DNA from: an uncultured Oscillospiraceae bacterium
GTDB taxonomy: Bacteria; Bacillota; Clostridia; Oscillospirales; Ruminococcaceae
Length of the DNA stretch: 64,000 nucleotides
Assembly: GCA_934444765.1 (NCBI GenBank)
Contig: CAKSDC010000008.1
Coordinates: 1-64,000, forward strand
Direction: 5' to 3'
The first letter of the stretch is position 1. Every line of letters begins with the position of its first letter. Positions 24,415 to 33,157 of the stretch are shown here, in pieces. The translations under genes were made by a program, and so were the position numbers. The notes under the pieces are model-generated. The model was given only the letters and a program-made list of their open reading frames with translations. It did no database searches and was not told where the DNA came from.

Positions 24415-25455
24415 CTATACACCTAATAGCTTCTTCTTTAGTTGAATTAAGTCTGAGGTAGATACCTTACCGTCTTGATTTACGTCATAGTGTACAAGGT
24501 CGGCATCGGTAACGTCCACTTCAGCTAATAGGTACTTTTTAAGTGCTATTAAGTCCGCAGTAGATACTTTACCGTCTTGGTTTACGTCCCCTGGAACGTC
24601 TGTTTTACCGTTATTATCTTCTGGTTTGGTCTTGCAAAGACTTATACACTGAGAAGCTATAGCTGAATGACCTACCTTGTTAGGGTGTGGGTCTAAGTTT
24701 AGATTAGTAACGTCTACGTTGGTTAGTCCAGTAGTGTTGAAGGTATCGTATAGGTTGACTACCGTATACTCTGTAGAGCTGGTATCGAATGCTAAGTTAA
24801 TCTGTTGAACGTATGCATCGGAGATAGTACCTAAGTCTAAAGCACCACTGAGGTTACAACCATAGTATGGATTGTATATGTTATCTACTAATATTTCGCA
24901 GTCAGGATTTAACTGTTTTATATCGCTAATTATAGTAGGGAAGTTGTTTTGAGCGAAGTTATTGCAAGCGTCTAATATGGTTTGATTGTTAGGTAGTACA
25001 GTATTTAAGTTGTTTATAGCGGTTAATAGTTCTACCATATCAGCGTTTTGATACCATGTTAAAAGGTCTTGACTAATATTTTCGGAATATTCTACACCTA
25101 TAGTATCGGCTACTATTTGCATAAAAGGTTGTAGTATATCGTTAGAACCTATGCTGATAGTTATAACGTCTGCGTTAGTTATTTGGTCGTCATATTCGCC
25201 AGTATCTAACATAGTAATAAGTTCTGCGGAAGTAATTCCGTTAATAGAATAGTTGTCTGCGTTAGCGTTTAAATGGTTTGCAAGTATGTTTACGTAGTTT
25301 TCGGTATCAGGATTTTCTAATCCATAACCATAGGATATGCTATCACCAAAAGCTACATAGTTTACAGTATCAGCAGATACGTTAAGACTACTACCTACAC
25401 TTAGTATAGAAAGACTAAGTGTTATAGTCATCATATTTTTTAATAGTCTATTCAT
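24415..25455 (-). CDS. Secreted SGNH/GDSL hydrolase with type I dockerin
   Basis: A 346-residue exported enzyme: signal peptide (1-28), SGNH hydrolase domain (about 30-275) with the Ser block FGDSISYG (Ser39), GSND (Asn105) and DPHPN (Asp255, His257), and a complete dockerin (about 288-346). Both dockerin halves have calcium loops, DVNQDGKVSTADL and DVNQDGKVSTSDL. SGNH enzymes with dockerins usually remove acetyl or feruloyl esters from plant or host glycans. The dockerin predicts docking to a cohesin; cohesin-like modules are encoded at 57-60.7 kb. The S-T pair in each loop matches the other dockerin repeats of this window. Confidence 0.92.
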   Translation of the reverse strand: MNRLLKNMMTITLSLSILSVGSSLNVSADTVNYVAFGDSISYGYGLENPDTENYVNILANHLNANADNYSINGITSAELITMLDTGEYDDQITNADVITISIGSNDILQPFMQIVADTIGVEYSENISQDLLTWYQNADMVELLTAINNLNTVLPNNQTILDACNNFAQNNFPTIISDIKQLNPDCEILVDNIYNPYYGCNLSGALDLGTISDAYVQQINLAFDTSSTEYTVVNLYDTFNTTGLTNVDVTNLNLDPHPNKVGHSAIASQCISLCKTKPEDNNGKTDVPGDVNQDGKVSTADLIALKKYLLAEVDVTDADLVHYDVNQDGKVSTSDLIQLKKKLLGV

Positions 25456-25536
25456 ATAGAATGCACTCCTTTATATTAATGTAAGACTATGGTATCATAC
25501 TTATAATGGTTTGTCAATATGATATTATAACCAAAT

Positions 25537-25565
25537 ATCGACAGCAAATATGCCTTGCTGTCGAT
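25537..25565 (-). terminator. Terminator-like hairpin after the first LRR gene
   Basis: An 11-bp perfect stem (ATCGACAGCAA/TTGCTGTCGAT) with a short ATTT tail on the minus strand, 35 bp beyond the stop. Confidence 0.75.
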
Positions 25566-25599
25566 AACAGTGTACTATAATAGTTAGTGTAGTTTAACT

Positions 25600-26610
25600 C
25601 TATAGTCCTAATAGTTCTTTTTTGATAAGTATCAAGTCAGCCGTAGATACTTTTCCGTCGCCGTTGATATCACAGTATACGCCGTTCACAAAGTTGTTAT
25701 TGGAAGCTACACCAGTAGTATAAGAAGTAGCAGTGCCAGAGTAAGTGAAGTCTGATGATGTGGTGGTAGTACCATAAGTATAGCTATTATCTGTTTGTAT
25801 TGTGGTAGTAGTGGTATCGTCATCATAGTCGTATACTATGTTTACTATGTAGCAACCGTCAAAAGCAGTATCATTAATCTTAGTGTTTTTTGACTTTATA
25901 GTTACAGTTTCTAAGTTAGTACAGTCTTTAAATGCCTGATATCCAATGGAAGTAATACTACTTGGTATGGTAACTTCTTTTAATGATGAACATTTCCGAA
26001 AAGCATTCCAATCAATAGTAGTAACACTATCGGGTATAGTTACACTGGTTAATGATTCACAATTTGAAAAGGTAAAACCATCAATAGTTTTTATGTTTTT
26101 TGGTATAACTATACTTGTTAAACTTTTACAATAGTCAAAGGCACTACTACCAATAGAAGTAACACTATCGGGTATAGTTATACTGGTTAAACTTGAACAG
26201 TTTGCAAAGGCATTGCTACCAATAGAAGTAACACCGTCAGGTATGTTTATGCTGGTTAAATTGAAACACGTCCAAAAGGCTTTCTCTCCAATAGAAGTAA
26301 TGGTATTAGGTAACTTGATACTTTTAATAGAAGTCCTTATGGAATATGCTACATTATAAAATGCGTTATTTCCTATAGTAGTTACAGGATAACCGTCTAT
26401 AGTTTCAGGTACGACTATATCTTCATTGCTACCAGTATAACCAGTTATTACTACATATCCTTGAGTAGTATTAGTAACGTATTCAAAGTCACTGACTGAA
26501 GTTTCAGCATATACTGAATGACTATAAGAAGTTTCTATAATAGTAGGTGCAACCATAGAGGCTACGGTAGTTAAAGATAGTATACTTATTAGTAGTCTTT
26601 TAAAGTTCAT
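25600..26610 (-). CDS. BspA-like LRR protein with single C-terminal dockerin repeat
   Basis: A 336-residue secreted protein: signal peptide (about 1-35), seven or so BspA-type LRR_5 repeats (about 75-265) with the consensus SxxFxxCxSLTSVTIPDSVTxIG, a Thr/Tyr-rich linker (about 265-305) and one calcium loop DINGDGKVSTADLILIKKELL at the very end. Only one of the two repeats of a classical dockerin is present. BspA-like LRRs are surface adhesin modules that bind host or microbial ligands. It is the first of three such genes in a row, each with its own promoter, so they look like duplicated and diverged copies. Confidence 0.88.
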   Translation of the reverse strand: MNFKRLLISILSLTTVASMVAPTIIETSYSHSVYAETSVSDFEYVTNTTQGYVVITGYTGSNEDIVVPETIDGYPVTTIGNNAFYNVAYSIRTSIKSIKLPNTITSIGEKAFWTCFNLTSINIPDGVTSIGSNAFANCSSLTSITIPDSVTSIGSSAFDYCKSLTSIVIPKNIKTIDGFTFSNCESLTSVTIPDSVTTIDWNAFRKCSSLKEVTIPSSITSIGYQAFKDCTNLETVTIKSKNTKINDTAFDGCYIVNIVYDYDDDTTTTTIQTDNSYTYGTTTTSSDFTYSGTATSYTTGVASNNNFVNGVYCDINGDGKVSTADLILIKKELLGL

Positions 26611-26623
26611 ATATAAAACGTCC

Positions 26624-26684
26624 TTTCAAGTAGAGTGTAACTTATCAATAGTTTAAGTATAGCATACTCTACTTGAAAAGTCAA
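26624..26684 (-). promoter_or_regulatory. Promoter of the first LRR gene bracketed by an inverted repeat
   Basis: Minus-strand TTGACT (26679-26684) and TATACT (26656-26661) are 17 bp apart. A perfect 13-bp inverted repeat brackets the -10 region: TTTCAAGTAGAGT at 26624-26636 and ACTCTACTTGAAA at 26666-26678. The right arm fills the promoter spacer next to the -35 box. As the arms fall on both sides of the start site, this looks like a DNA operator (two half-sites or a loop) rather than an RNA hairpin. Confidence 0.7.
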
Positions 26685-26696
26685 TACGATATTAGA

Positions 26697-28088
26697 CTAA
26701 ATTAAACCTAATAGCAACTTTTTTAGTATTAAAAGGTCAGCCGTAGAGGCTTTTCCGTCGCCGTTTACGTCACCATATACACCGTTTACAAAGTTGTTTT
26801 CTTTAGTAGGAGTATCTGTTGGTGGGTCGGGTAGTACGTTTAACGATACGTCTATAAAAGAGATATCGTTATCGGTAGCGTAGGTATTAGCTGAACTATC
26901 TACTACACCCACTATAGTGAAAGGTTTTATAGGAGTAGGGTCTATAAGTTCGTCGTCTTCAATCTTAGAGTAGTCATAGCCAAGAGCGTACGTTTCGATA
27001 GTAGGACTATCTTGTGGAATGACTATATAGTACATAGAGTTACAACCAGCAAAAGCACCTTCACGGATAAATATACTATCGGTAGTAGTTGGAATGTCTA
27101 TGTGTTTAAGGCTATCACAGTTAGCGAAAGCGAAGTAGCTTATCTTTTTAATATTAGGAGGAAGTGTAACGTCTGTTAAAGAGGTGCAGTTCATAAATGC
27201 GGACTGCCAAATTTCTGTTACGCTATCGGAAAAGTTCACAGTCTTCAAGGCGGTGCAGTCTTTAAAAGCACTATCATAGATAATTTCTATATATTTAGGA
27301 ATATCTATAGTAGTTAAAGAGGTACAACCTGCGAATAGTTCAGTGCTTAAATCCTCGATAGTAGTACCTAAGTCCACAGTAGTTAAAGAGGTACAACCTT
27401 TAAATACTCCAGTTAAGAACCTTACCTTAGAACCGTCTTCAATAGTTACCGTTTTCAAAGAGGTGCAGTCGGTAAAGGCGTTAGAGTCTAAAGTTTCTAC
27501 GCTATCTGGTATGAATATAGAGGTTAGACCGCTTCCATAGAAAGCCTCTTGTGATATACTGGTTAAACTATTAGGTAGAGTAACTTCTTCTAATGACGTA
27601 CAACCATAGAATGCACGAGGGCCTATATCTTGTAAGCTATTAGGCAAGTCTATACTGGTTAGACTGGTACATCCATTAAAAGCATAGTTGCTAATAGTCT
27701 TTAATACAGAACCTTCTTTAATAGTAACAGACTGTAAGGAAGTACAACCTTTAAACGCTCCATAAGATATAGAGGTTAGAGTTTCTGGTAGAGTAACAGA
27801 CTGTAACTTGACCTTATCTTCAAATAGACTGCCAATTATTTCTGTAACCGTGCATACTTCACCTTTAGAATTGGTTACAGTAGAAGGGATTTCAACGTCT
27901 ACGTCGCTACCCAAATATTTATTGATAGTAGCGTTTAAGCTTGCATCGTATGAAAATTCAAAGTCGTTATCTACTTCACTTGCGTATGTAGATATCATAG
28001 AATAGTCGTTACTGATAATTCCAGTAGTAACCATAGGAACACTTAACATAAGTGCCATAGCATAAGAGATAATTTTTTTAGCATTCAT
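26697..28088 (-). CDS. BspA-like LRR protein with single C-terminal dockerin repeat (second copy)
   Basis: A 463-residue secreted protein: signal peptide (about 1-36), about twelve LRR_5 repeats (about 75-375) of the type AFxGCTSLxxVTLPNSLTSI, a stretch ending in the ANTYATDN-like post-LRR segment typical of BspA proteins, a Pro/Thr linker, and one calcium loop DVNGDGKASTADLLILKKLLL at 438-460. Cell-surface or cellulosome-like attachment is expected. The single dockerin repeat is shared with its two paralogues. It has a separate promoter with a possible operator. Confidence 0.88.
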   Translation of the reverse strand: MNAKKIISYAMALMLSVPMVTTGIISNDYSMISTYASEVDNDFEFSYDASLNATINKYLGSDVDVEIPSTVTNSKGEVCTVTEIIGSLFEDKVKLQSVTLPETLTSISYGAFKGCTSLQSVTIKEGSVLKTISNYAFNGCTSLTSIDLPNSLQDIGPRAFYGCTSLEEVTLPNSLTSISQEAFYGSGLTSIFIPDSVETLDSNAFTDCTSLKTVTIEDGSKVRFLTGVFKGCTSLTTVDLGTTIEDLSTELFAGCTSLTTIDIPKYIEIIYDSAFKDCTALKTVNFSDSVTEIWQSAFMNCTSLTDVTLPPNIKKISYFAFANCDSLKHIDIPTTTDSIFIREGAFAGCNSMYYIVIPQDSPTIETYALGYDYSKIEDDELIDPTPIKPFTIVGVVDSSANTYATDNDISFIDVSLNVLPDPPTDTPTKENNFVNGVYGDVNGDGKASTADLLILKKLLLGLI

Positions 28089-28134
28089 AAGTATATTCCT
28101 TTCCTTGATATTTTAAGAGTAATATTCCAGTTAT

Positions 28135-28171
28135 ATAATACCATATTTTCGGGATAGTGTCAATACTATCC
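28135..28171 (-). promoter_or_regulatory. Promoter and possible operator of the second LRR gene
   Basis: Minus-strand TTGACA (28158-28163) and TATTAT (28135-28140), spacer 17 bp. A 7-bp inverted repeat GGATAGT/ACTATCC (28152-28158 and 28165-28171) is centred on the -35 box, as expected for a repressor or activator site. Confidence 0.7.
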
Positions 28172-28282
28172 TGAAATACGTGCCTAACACTTTAAAAAAT
28201 TGTGAATATTGCACAAATACTCAAGCGTATAGTTAAAGATTTCCATGGTAGAATTGGTAATTCTGCACATCATAACGGACGC

Positions 28283-28319
28283 AAAAAAATTGAGTATAGA
28301 AATACTATCTATACTCAAT
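28283..28319 (-). terminator. Terminator of the third LRR gene
   Basis: A 12-bp perfect stem (ATTGAGTATAGA/TCTATACTCAAT) followed on the minus strand by TTTTTTT, 33 bp after the stop. Confidence 0.95.
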
Positions 28320-28351
28320 CTATGTTATTAAAAGTTAAGTACTATATTAGA

Positions 28352-30052
28352 CTAAATTAAACCTAATAGTAACTTCTTTACTATTACTAAGTCCGAAGTA
28401 GAAACCTTACCGTCGCCGTTTACGTCGCCGTATACACCGCTTTGAGAACCAGTAGTAGTAGTCTGTTCACCGTCAGAAGTTTCTGTAGGAGTAGTAGTAA
28501 CAGTAGGTTCTTCTGTAGTGGTAGTGTTAGTATCATCAGTAGTAGTTTCGGTAGTTACTGTAGTTACGGTAGTAGTAGGAAGTTCACCAGAAGACGCATC
28601 TATAAAGTTTATACCAGCATTTTCGGCATACGTTTTAGCGTCGCTGTCTTCAGTACTTATTATAGAAAATCCCTCTTGAACCTCAGCTGAATTGAGGTCA
28701 ACACCAAAGAAAGTACTGATACTACCAGTATATCCTATACAGTATTTACCTAAAGTTACTACGCTTTCAGGAACTTTAATATAAGATAGGCTTGTACAGT
28801 TTGCAAAGCAACAATCATCAATAGTAGTTAATCCCTCTGGAAGTGTTACAGAAGTTAAACTCTTGCAGTTAGCAAAAGCAACACTTCCTATGACTTTGGT
28901 CTTTTCTGGAATAACGACACTATTTAGTTTAGAGTTCATAAATGCCTTGTATTTTATAGTGGTTAAAGACTTTGGAAGTGTAGCAGTAGTTAGACTTGTG
29001 CAGTTATAGAATGCATATTCACCAATGGTAGTAACGTCGTCTGGAATATCAACTTTTTGTAAAGCAGTACAACCGTTGAATGTGTCGTCTGGTATTTCGG
29101 TAATAGAAGTTGGTAGTTTTACGTCTACTATGGCGATACATTCTTTAAACATACCCTTGCCTAAAGTTTCCATACTATCTGGCATATTTACGGTAGTTAG
29201 ACTGGTACATCCGTTAAATGGAGTTTCACCTATAGTAGTATTAATACCGTCTTCAAAGGTTACTTCTGTAAGTTTGGTGCATTTGTCAAATACGTTATAG
29301 CCAATAGAGGTTACACTCTTAGGAATAGTAATAGAACTTAACTTAGTACATCCACTAAATACCTTATAGTTGATAGTAGTTAGAGTACTTGGTAGTGTAA
29401 TAGTCTTTAGGCTCTTACAACCTGAAAATACTGCATAGTCCATTTTAGTTAGATTTTTAGATAGTTCTACTTGTGATAGGCTGGTACAACCTGAAAATGC
29501 ACTACCTTTTATTTCGGTTACGCTATCAGGTACGGTTATACTACTAAGAGCGGTACAACCATCAAAGATAGACTCACTTAGAGAAGTAATGCCTTCAGGT
29601 AAGGAAATTTCTGTTAAACTTGTACAGTCTTTAAATGATGAGCTACCTATAGAAGTTAGGTCAATACCATCTTCAAAAGATACGCTTGCTAAACTGCCAC
29701 AACCACAGAATACAGAATTTCCAATCTTTGTAATAGACTTAGGTATAGTAACACTCTTAATAGAGGTATTGTTATAAAAAACCCCATTTTCTATAGTAAC
29801 AACAGGATATACTGTTCCGTCTTCTGTAGTAATAGTGCTTGGGATTACTACGTTGTCTTCTTTACCAGAATACTTGGTAATAGCAATGTAAGGGTCTTCT
29901 CCATAAGGAGTTTTAATGCTAAAAGTGTAGTCACCTTGTGTGGTATCAGCGTATGTAGATACTATAGCTGAACTATTACTAATAGCTACAGTAGTAGCAG
30001 GAACGCTTATAGCAAGTGCCATAATAAGAGATACTATTTTCTTGTAATTCAT
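28352..30052 (-). CDS. BspA-like LRR protein with single C-terminal dockerin repeat (third copy)
   Basis: A 566-residue secreted protein: signal peptide (about 1-36), some sixteen LRR_5 repeats (about 75-460) with ISLPEGITSL and FxGCTSLxx patterns, a post-LRR tail that repeats AKTYAENAGINFIDA, a Thr-rich linker (about 490-538) and one dockerin-like calcium loop DVNGDGKVSTSDLVIVKKLLL at the end. It is the longest of the three paralogues. The linker (TTTTVTTPTET-like) matches the linkers of the scaffold-like protein at 58.3 kb. Role inferred: adhesion to a substrate or neighbour cell, attached through the dockerin. Confidence 0.88.
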   Translation of the reverse strand: MNYKKIVSLIMALAISVPATTVAISNSSAIVSTYADTTQGDYTFSIKTPYGEDPYIAITKYSGKEDNVVIPSTITTEDGTVYPVVTIENGVFYNNTSIKSVTIPKSITKIGNSVFCGCGSLASVSFEDGIDLTSIGSSSFKDCTSLTEISLPEGITSLSESIFDGCTALSSITVPDSVTEIKGSAFSGCTSLSQVELSKNLTKMDYAVFSGCKSLKTITLPSTLTTINYKVFSGCTKLSSITIPKSVTSIGYNVFDKCTKLTEVTFEDGINTTIGETPFNGCTSLTTVNMPDSMETLGKGMFKECIAIVDVKLPTSITEIPDDTFNGCTALQKVDIPDDVTTIGEYAFYNCTSLTTATLPKSLTTIKYKAFMNSKLNSVVIPEKTKVIGSVAFANCKSLTSVTLPEGLTTIDDCCFANCTSLSYIKVPESVVTLGKYCIGYTGSISTFFGVDLNSAEVQEGFSIISTEDSDAKTYAENAGINFIDASSGELPTTTVTTVTTETTTDDTNTTTTEEPTVTTTPTETSDGEQTTTTGSQSGVYGDVNGDGKVSTSDLVIVKKLLLGLI

Positions 30053-30110
30053 AATGTCAAAAATCCTTTCAAATATAGTATATTTAGCTAATAATTAACT
30101 AACAAGTATA

Positions 30111-30139
30111 ATTATATCATGCATGGTTAAAAAAGTCAA
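30111..30139 (-). promoter_or_regulatory. Promoter of the third LRR gene
   Basis: Minus-strand TTGACT (30134-30139) and TATAAT (30111-30116) with a 17-bp spacer; no inverted repeat is evident here, unlike its two paralogues. Confidence 0.8.
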
Positions 30140-30208
30140 TAAACTAATAGTTTAAAATATGGATAGTAATATTCTGTTTTTTTGTTAAATTTACCACATA
30201 GATGTATT

Positions 30209-30239
30209 AAAAAAATCGGGTATGAATACCATACCCGAT
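30209..30239 (-). terminator. Terminator of fba
   Basis: The stem ATCGGGTAT/ATACCCGAT is followed by a run of T on the minus strand, 25 bp past the fba stop. Confidence 0.95.
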
Positions 30240-30263
30240 ATATATAAGTATTTACAACTAATA

Positions 30264-31127
30264 TTAAGCCTTGTCGATAGAACCGAATAGTTCCATTTTT
30301 TCCTTAACGATAGTCTTAATGCCTTCAAAACCAGGAGCAAGAAGTTTTCTTGGGTCAAAGCCCTTACCTTGTAGGTCCTTACCTTCTTCGATGTACTTTC
30401 TTGTAGCTTCTTGGAAGTATAGTTGACACTCAGTATTAACGTTAATCTTAGAAACGCCTAAGGAGATAGCCTTTTTAATCATATCTGCAGGGATACCAGT
30501 ACCACCGTGAAGTACAAGTGGAATATCGCCAACAGTCTTCTTAACAGCTTCAAGAGTTTCAAAACTTAAGCCAGCCCAGTTTTCAGGGTACTTACCGTGA
30601 ATGTTACCAATACCAGCAGCTAACATAGTAACGCCTAAATCAGCTATCATCTTACATTCCTTAGGGTCAGCACATTCGCCCATACCTATAACGCCGTCTT
30701 CTTCGCCACCTATAGAACCAACTTCTGCTTCAAGAGATATACCAAGAATATCGCAAGCGTTTACAAGAGCCTTAGTCTTAGCAATGTTTTCTTCGATTGG
30801 ATAGTGAGAACCATCAAACATGATAGAAGAGAAACCAGCGTTGATACACTTCTTAGCACCTTCAAAAGTACCGTGGTCTAAGTGTAAAGCTACAGGAACA
30901 GTTATGTTAAGTTCTTCTAACATACCGTTTACCATACCTACAACAGTCTTGTAACCACACATATACTTACCAGCACCTTCAGATACACCAAGAATTACTG
31001 GTGAATTGTTTTCTTGTGCAGTAAGAAGAATAGCCTTAGTCCATTCAAGGTTGTTAATGTTGAATTGACCTACAGCATAATGACCAACCATAGCCTTATT
31101 AAGCATTTCCTTAGCTGAAACTAACAT
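30264..31127 (-). CDS. fba: Class II fructose-bisphosphate aldolase
   Basis: The 287-residue enzyme has the class II aldolase blocks: VGQFNINNLEW near the start, zinc-ligand region VALHLDHGTFEGAKK (His-Leu-Asp-His about 82-85), GFSSIMFDGSHYP, EAEVGSIGGEEDG, GIGNIHGKYP and LVLHGGTGIP, then GVSKINVNTE. It splits fructose-1,6-bisphosphate to two triose phosphates in glycolysis. It is monocistronic, with a good promoter and terminator and a strongly biased codon set, which indicates high expression. Confidence 0.97.
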   Translation of the reverse strand: MLVSAKEMLNKAMVGHYAVGQFNINNLEWTKAILLTAQENNSPVILGVSEGAGKYMCGYKTVVGMVNGMLEELNITVPVALHLDHGTFEGAKKCINAGFSSIMFDGSHYPIEENIAKTKALVNACDILGISLEAEVGSIGGEEDGVIGMGECADPKECKMIADLGVTMLAAGIGNIHGKYPENWAGLSFETLEAVKKTVGDIPLVLHGGTGIPADMIKKAISLGVSKINVNTECQLYFQEATRKYIEEGKDLQGKGFDPRKLLAPGFEGIKTIVKEKMELFGSIDKA

Positions 31128-31178
31128 TTTAATTTCCTCCTAAATAGATGAATTTATTCGCAAAATGCGTATGAGTAT

Positions 31179-31207
31179 ATTATACACTAATCGACGTTAA
31201 AAATCAA
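31179..31207 (-). promoter_or_regulatory. Promoter of fba
   Basis: Minus-strand TTGATT (31202-31207) and TATAAT (31179-31184), spacer 17 bp, about 45 bp before the ATG. Confidence 0.8.
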
Positions 31208-31232
31208 TACGTTTTATAAGAAAAATTTAGTA

Positions 31233-31670
31233 TCATAGTAGTTCGTAGTCTTTAGGAGGTTCAAACATACTGTTGCATTTGGTTAATATATCTTTGGTTA
31301 TGGTGTAAGTGTTGCAATCTTTTTGTGTATTGCGTAATAGAATGCGTTCTTTTTGAGTACTTTCGTCTACACTGATATAGTGTAGTTTAGTGTTAATACC
31401 CTTACTGTTGAATAGTCTTTTAATAGTACTGCGTTCTAATTCAGTCCAAAAACCGCAGTCTAATATAACGTTAGTATTGCACATAGCAATTCTAATAGCT
31501 ATAGTGTATAGATAGTCTTTACAGTTGCGTTCTACTATTGGGTGACGTTCTCCAAGGTTTTCGTCAAATAGTGATAGCATAATTTCATCACAAGATAGTA
31601 TTACGCCGTTGATATCTTTTCGAAGCTGTTCAGCAAAGGTAGTCTTACCAGAACAGATTTTTCCACACAT
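31233..31670 (-). CDS. P-loop (zeta-toxin/AAA_33-type) kinase-like protein
   Basis: A 145-residue P-loop protein with GKICSGKTTFAEQL (Walker A), a DEIM block, VILDCGFW and a late VDESTQKERILLRN lid. It fits small AAA_33/zeta-type kinases that phosphorylate small molecules or nucleosides. The listed ATG leaves only one residue before the P-loop and drops the first beta-strand: the frame is open upstream and encodes YGTIHL just before it, matching the family, and an AAAGGTGAT site lies 8 bp before an ATC codon nine codons up. A non-AUG start there is likely, giving coordinates 31233 to about 31697. Confidence 0.72.
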   Translation of the reverse strand: MCGKICSGKTTFAEQLRKDINGVILSCDEIMLSLFDENLGERHPIVERNCKDYLYTIAIRIAMCNTNVILDCGFWTELERSTIKRLFNSKGINTKLHYISVDESTQKERILLRNTQKDCNTYTITKDILTKCNSMFEPPKDYELL

Positions 31671-31719
31671 TAGATGTATAGTTCCGTAGTTATTGATATA
31701 GCATCACCTTTCTTGAAGA

Positions 31720-33129
31720 TTATTCTTCTTCAGTAGAGCCGTCTGCTGAGTTATTAACTTCATTAATAAGAGTGTCTACCGCACTATAGTTAGCCTCTAC
31801 TACTTGAGCCCAAGTACCTTGACCAGTAGTAGATACTCTAATACCAGTAGTACCACTATCTATTATGTTAGTTAGGTCGGTACTTACGCCAGTATAGAAA
31901 TCGAATACTGGATTTTTAGCAGTAATTTCGTCAAGTTCGAACTTCATATTGTACATTTCTTCAGTCCAACCGTAATCGGTGTATAACTGTTCGTTAGCGA
32001 TTTCACGAGTTTTTTCGTTTAGTAGAGTAGCACGCTTACATTCAGTAAATTTGATTACACCTTCTGGGTTGTGTCCTCCACGTACTAATAGATAGCCGTC
32101 TAAACCAGCAGGTAGATAGTACTCATCACTTTCAGGGTCTTTAGGCATAGGAACGAACATTACGTTCTGTCCGAACGTAGTCTGCCATTGGGAAGCCTCT
32201 TTGTATAAAGCCCATAGTCCGCAAGGATAGAAAAGTTCTTTACCTTCACCCATAAAGTTTACCTGTTCACTATAGCCAAAGTCTTCTTTATTTAGGAATA
32301 GTCCTTTGTTGTAGAGGTCTTGCATATAGTTTTGAACTCTTTCAAGATTAGTATCTTTAAGATTGTTTACCAATTTGCCGTCTTGTAGACCTACATAGGC
32401 TACACCTGTAGTTTTAGAGATAGCCGATTCAAAGTACCAACCGTCAAGACCGTACATATCCTCATCTTCATCTACATAGGATAGTAGCATCTCTTCAAAC
32501 TTATTCCAATCCCATTGACCGTTTACGTATAGTTCGTAAGGGTCTTCAAGATTGTTTTCTTCTATAGTATCTTTATTGTAGATTATTACACAACTATCGC
32601 CCGTAACCTGTTGACAGATAATATAGTGTTTGCCGTTCCACATTAGTTTGTCGTTAGTATCTTTTACGTCTGCCCAGAGTTCGGAGTTGTAGTCGATGTA
32701 GTCGTCTGCTGGCACGAACATATTTTTTACTACGCCTTTAGGAAATGCGTCGAAGTCGCTCGCACCGAAGAAGTCTATACCTTCATCACCGTTTATAGCG
32801 TTAGCTAAAGCGTCGAAACGTTGTGAAAACGCTACTATTTTAGATTCCACTTCACCACCATAGCGTTCTTTAAATACTTGAAGTTCTATAGGGACGTTTT
32901 TACCAGTGGAGTCTGGGTTTATATCCCAGCTATTGAGCCATTTAATAGTCTTATTTTCAAGTTCGCCAGTTAGTTTTTCGTCTGCCGAAACGATTTGAGC
33001 GATTTCTTCTTTGGTAGCGTCGTCTAAGTCCTTATCGTTTACGTTAGCGGAAGATGAGCTACAAGCACATAGAGAACTCATAAGAGCCAATATAGAAACT
33101 ATAGATATAGTCTTTTTAATAGTATTCAT
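31720..33129 (-). CDS. Extracellular solute-binding lipoprotein (family 1, sugar ABC type)
   Basis: A 469-residue lipoprotein precursor: signal peptide with lipobox LCAC (Cys23), then a Ser/Asn linker and a periplasmic-binding-type fold (about 60-460) with the blocks IKWLNSWDIN, FGASDFDAFPKG, IIYNKDTIEENNLEDPYELY and PAGLDGYLLVRGG. Related proteins bind oligosaccharides or sugar derivatives for ABC import. No permease or ATPase genes lie next to it, so the partner is elsewhere. The following epimerase gene is 28 bp upstream on the same strand, so they form a pair with one promoter at 34167. Confidence 0.85.
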   Translation of the reverse strand: MNTIKKTISIVSILALMSSLCACSSSSANVNDKDLDDATKEEIAQIVSADEKLTGELENKTIKWLNSWDINPDSTGKNVPIELQVFKERYGGEVESKIVAFSQRFDALANAINGDEGIDFFGASDFDAFPKGVVKNMFVPADDYIDYNSELWADVKDTNDKLMWNGKHYIICQQVTGDSCVIIYNKDTIEENNLEDPYELYVNGQWDWNKFEEMLLSYVDEDEDMYGLDGWYFESAISKTTGVAYVGLQDGKLVNNLKDTNLERVQNYMQDLYNKGLFLNKEDFGYSEQVNFMGEGKELFYPCGLWALYKEASQWQTTFGQNVMFVPMPKDPESDEYYLPAGLDGYLLVRGGHNPEGVIKFTECKRATLLNEKTREIANEQLYTDYGWTEEMYNMKFELDEITAKNPVFDFYTGVSTDLTNIIDSGTTGIRVSTTGQGTWAQVVEANYSAVDTLINEVNNSADGSTEEE

Positions 33130-33157
33130 AGGTAGGGTTTATCCTTTCAGAGTATTA

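Noticed and set aside
28252..28266. AGAATT-GGT-AATTCT inverted repeat between LRR genes
   Set aside because: A 6-bp A+T-rich palindrome of this kind is expected by chance and has no support from position or conservation.
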